64,000 nucleotides of DNA, from the NCBI GenBank assembly GCA_022432975.1, contig CM039508.1, positions 49,131,646 to 49,195,645 on the forward strand. Reading direction: 5' to 3'. Positions 61,201 through 64,000 of the stretch are shown piece after piece (position 1 is the first letter of the stretch; each line of letters begins with the position of its first letter). The DNA is from Begonia masoniana. Lineage: Eukaryota; Streptophyta; Magnoliopsida; Cucurbitales; Begoniaceae. A program made the position numbers and the translations under genes. The notes beneath the pieces were generated by a model. The model was given only the letters and a program-made list of their open reading frames with translations. It was not told the origin of the DNA and searched no databases.

Positions 61201-64000
61201 TAATAATTAGAAATTCGAACCGATACAGTAATAAAGGTTCGAACCATTACACTCCCGATGTACTTTTGTTGAATATTTCTTCAATGCTTCTTTGATAACT
61301 TTTATTTTTCTTCAATTATTTTACTTTTGTTGATTTGTTCATCAATACATATCACTTGTCATAAAATTAAGATATTAATGCTTTTAACCCTTGTGAAAAA
61401 AAAGACATTTTAAATTCTGTTATCGTGGGATTAAGTATTTTTTTTATAAGAAAAAAAAGTAATATTGCTTCACTACTGCAATTTTTTTTGTGCAGTTCAT
61501 TCTCGTGAATCCAAGGTGGGGAAAAACTACTCAGACTTATTAATGATTTTATTTTACCCATATTTGGTAGTTCCACTTATTGCTTATTGGTCAAACTAAC
61601 TCCATTATTTGATTTTTACAGATTTTGGCTTCAAAATTGGGTAGGAGCATCATTGCCTGGTTCATCTTTCTTTATGAACTGGTTGGGCTATTTTTTCTTT
61701 TTGTTCTTTTTTCAACAACTTTGAAACATCTTGTTTATTTTATTTATTGATAAAAAAGGAATCATATTAGATTGTGTAAATTTCACATAAGAAAGGGATG
61801 AGAAAATTTGTCATTGATAAGTATACCTATGTTATGATCATCAAATTGGAAAATACCAGGAGGCAATTCCTAAAATGATTCAAAAGTGGTAGTGTAAGAA
61901 TGTTATTATGCTATATAGCCAAGACATTTTTTTTATATAAGCTATCTATTAATATTAAAAACAAAAGTTGAAAAGAGAGAAACAAATAGATGGAACACCT
62001 TCAATTAAAGCAAATTCGTAGGAAGTAATGGCTCAAAGGTCTTATCGAGGTCTGTGCTGGCATTGCTCAGCTTCTGATAAATTTTTTTATAACGAAATAT
62101 ATTAATAGAGAGAAGATACAAAGAAAAGAAGAGAAGAACCCTTGTCAAGAAAAAACCCTCAAGTGATTCTCCATTTGTTGCATTTTGCCAAGTTGATGTA
62201 ATAAATTGCTATCATTTCTAGCAAGAAATGTAGCTAATGGTATACAAGCATACTTAATTATTTATTGCTTATTGGTCCTGAATTAATTCAGGAACACACT
62301 TCCGGAGCCTGACTTGTTAAGGCTCTTCTGCAAGTGATTCTCTTAGTGCAATTAAACTAACAATCGTCAAATGATGCTTTGAAATGGCCACTGTGCTGTC
62401 CAATGATGGTTTGAAATGGCCACTGCACTACCAAATTCCCTTTTGACGAGAAGCAAAACTTCTAGAAATATCAATTTCTTCTTCATTTTAGGATATGGAA
62501 TGGCTGTATCCAACGCTTATACTATACTTTCATATTTGGTTAAGAAAAGAAGGTACTTATTTTAAAACCATTAATAGCACTTCCTCACTTTTTATAAAAT
62601 TATACTAATTGGTTTGGAGTGACTATTACCCAAAATTTATTCGTTGTAGCAATAGTTGTTTAAAGTAAGAGGATCTGTCATTGTTTCCCTTCTTATGTGT
62701 GTGAGTTTAGTTGGTTTGATGTGTGAGACCTTATTACCTGATTTGAGTATTAAAATCATTACTTTTGGTGTAATGACTACTATCTTTTCAGTTTATCTCT
62801 TATGGTTGTCGTTTTCGGTTTTACTGCAGTGCTGGTGGAATGGATTATATGGAAAGTGATGGAATGTCTGCACAGCATGGTTATGATAGTAGCAGCAACA
62901 GTAATAGTAGCAGTAACAACAGTCTTAGTAGTAGTTCTAGTGACAGTGACAATAAGATGTCTGCCGGAGCCAATGAACTTGAAGCTGATGCTGATTCTAT
63001 GTCATGTAGACAGTCTGGGTTATCTTCAAGTGAGCAGTTGGAGAACACTGTCCCCAAATTGGTAATCTGGGTATCTTTTAGCTGATGGATTATTATAATT
63101 CACTAAGAGATCAATACCATGTTTACTGTCTATTGTACTGAGTAAAAGTATTCTTATTTTAAATTGCCATTGTACTGAGGTTCTTAGAAAAGAGGATTAT
63201 AAAGAATCAATTCACGTTGAGAATGAAATATATAAGAAACTTGAGATATGAAAATTTGTGTTATTACAATGATGATGGAAGAAACAATATATTAAAAAAT
63301 ATAGAAAAGAGTATATTTATTAAAGTAGTAAGTATAGTAGTAGTGGTCAAGGACTTTGTCAAATTGTACCAAACTACTAATGTCAGTCTGATTCAGATAG
63401 TTTAATTGGTGATATTCGATTCTCTTGTTTCTAGAACGTGAAAGAATTGATTTATTGATTACTAGAGCAGACTAAACTTTTTGTATAGCTCTTAGGCTGT
63501 CGAGCTTTTTAGTAACTCAAACATATTAAGTTTTCCTTTTTTTTTTGCCAGCTTTCTTGTTTACGATGCCCAACCCAATTGCTCATAATGCCTAAGCTGA
63601 ATATAACTAAATCTAGTTGAAAAAATTGTTCAGTTCAGTTACCTTTCTCTCATTTTTTGTTAGGTTTGCTTCTCTTGCAAAGAAAAGAAATTAGATTCAA
63701 TCGGATTTTTGTATAAAACCAACATAATAGAATTGTGAACACCTCTAAATTATAGAGCTGATGTGTCCCTTGTACAGTACCAGGCAAGGTGGATAACGAT
63801 GTAGTCAAACAATGTGAATCATTCTTGTTATCTTTTTAATAAATAATGAGTAATAAAGTTTTGATGTTGCTCATGCTTTTTCATTTCTTCATGTGTAAAT
63901 TTACGTGAAACTGAAAGGCAAAAAATACAGGATACTCGTTGTGTAGCGCTGGAGTATATGGGTAGTGCCATATAAGTTAATAATCTTTGAAATGAATGTG
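55266..64000 (+). CDS. MED13: Mediator subunit 13, N-terminal part (runs off window)
   Basis: MED13 is the large scaffold of the Mediator CDK8 kinase module, nuclear, linking the kinase to core Mediator (GRAND CENTRAL/MACCHI-BOU 2 in Arabidopsis). Coding exons: 55266-55289, 55677-55741, 55857-55993, 56167-56253, 56491-56578, 56664-56744, 57655-57732, 57826-57905, 58053-58131, 58294-58620, 61622-61681, 62830-63061; 1,338 nt, 446 residues in frame throughout. Landmarks: a tiny 8-residue first exon (MWTNVFKI), GLHHLSWFQFLPHESD, FLSTWTNSFVGPWDPSQGLH, KLWLFIPGRHSSVVETAQPAV, VEFIFAATEEAIFVHVIISAKHI (partial), and a Ser/Asn-rich linker in the last exon. The next exon was not found by 64000, so the 3' three-quarters lie outside. 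Intron 10 (58621-61621) holds a solo LTR. No frame break seen. Confidence 0.93.
59152..61251 (-). mobile_element. Solo LTR, 2,100 bp, in a MED13 intron
   Basis: Starts tgtcaagacccgaccc and ends cgaaccattaca, flanked by ctctc (59147-59151) and ctccc (61252-61256), a 5-bp duplication with one change. Architecture is similar to the two other large solo LTRs (a block around 59560-59640 resembles theirs), suggesting a related gypsy family; orientation is inferred from that block. No internal coding region. It lengthens the intron but leaves splice sites intact. Confidence 0.75.
61682..62829 (+). other. MED13 intron 11
   Basis: A 1.15-kb intron between coding exons 11 and 12 with AT-rich sequence. 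No nested gene was recognised; the short frame near 62656-62829 is non-coding intron. Confidence 0.6.

Overview
This is nuclear DNA of a eudicot plant. The evidence is spliced genes with plant-type orthologues (an R2R3-MYB of the MYB5 type, importin-5, Mediator subunit MED13), AT-rich spacers and introns, and several classes of plant transposon nested in one another. Species cannot be read from the sequence alone.

Layout. 1-6.0 kb is gene-poor and dominated by an uninterrupted 1,500-bp (CT)n tract that seems to sit inside an old hAT-like element. 6.0-7.3 kb is the two-exon MYB gene on the minus strand. 7.8-24.9 kb is a near-tandem duplication whose second copy is split by 14.65 kb of nested transposons. 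The outer element is an autonomous-type hAT (9276-22972). Its transposase frame is interrupted by a Ty3/gypsy element, a three-LTR Cassandra TRIM array and a solo LTR, each with its own 5-bp target duplication; a second short hAT sits at its right edge. 25-28.1 kb holds an unidentified possible minus-strand transcription unit and a 538-bp-offset tandem duplication. 28.1-42.9 kb is one old Ty1/copia element (TSD ggaca), broken by a solo LTR, a short hAT, another three-LTR Cassandra array and a Mutator-like element. That last element has 1.1-kb inverted repeats and carries a GRF-zinc-finger gene.

44.9-52.5 kb is a complete 20-exon importin-5 gene (1,117 codons). 54.5-64 kb is the 5' part of MED13 (446 codons in 12 coding exons), running off the window, with a uORF just before its start and a solo LTR in one intron. 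A foldback MITE lies between the two genes.

How the parts relate. The three host genes are ordinary: a transcription factor, a nuclear import receptor and a Mediator kinase-module subunit. They do not form a functional cluster. What is unusual is the transposon archaeology. Almost every insertion boundary can be placed to the base, which gives a relative insertion order. Oddities inside the elements include a palindromic 5' LTR end, a telomere-like 12-bp array, palindrome-rich LTR cassettes, 5S-rRNA-like promoters and a 48-bp hAT made of two ends. I did not find a convincing new defence or metabolic system.
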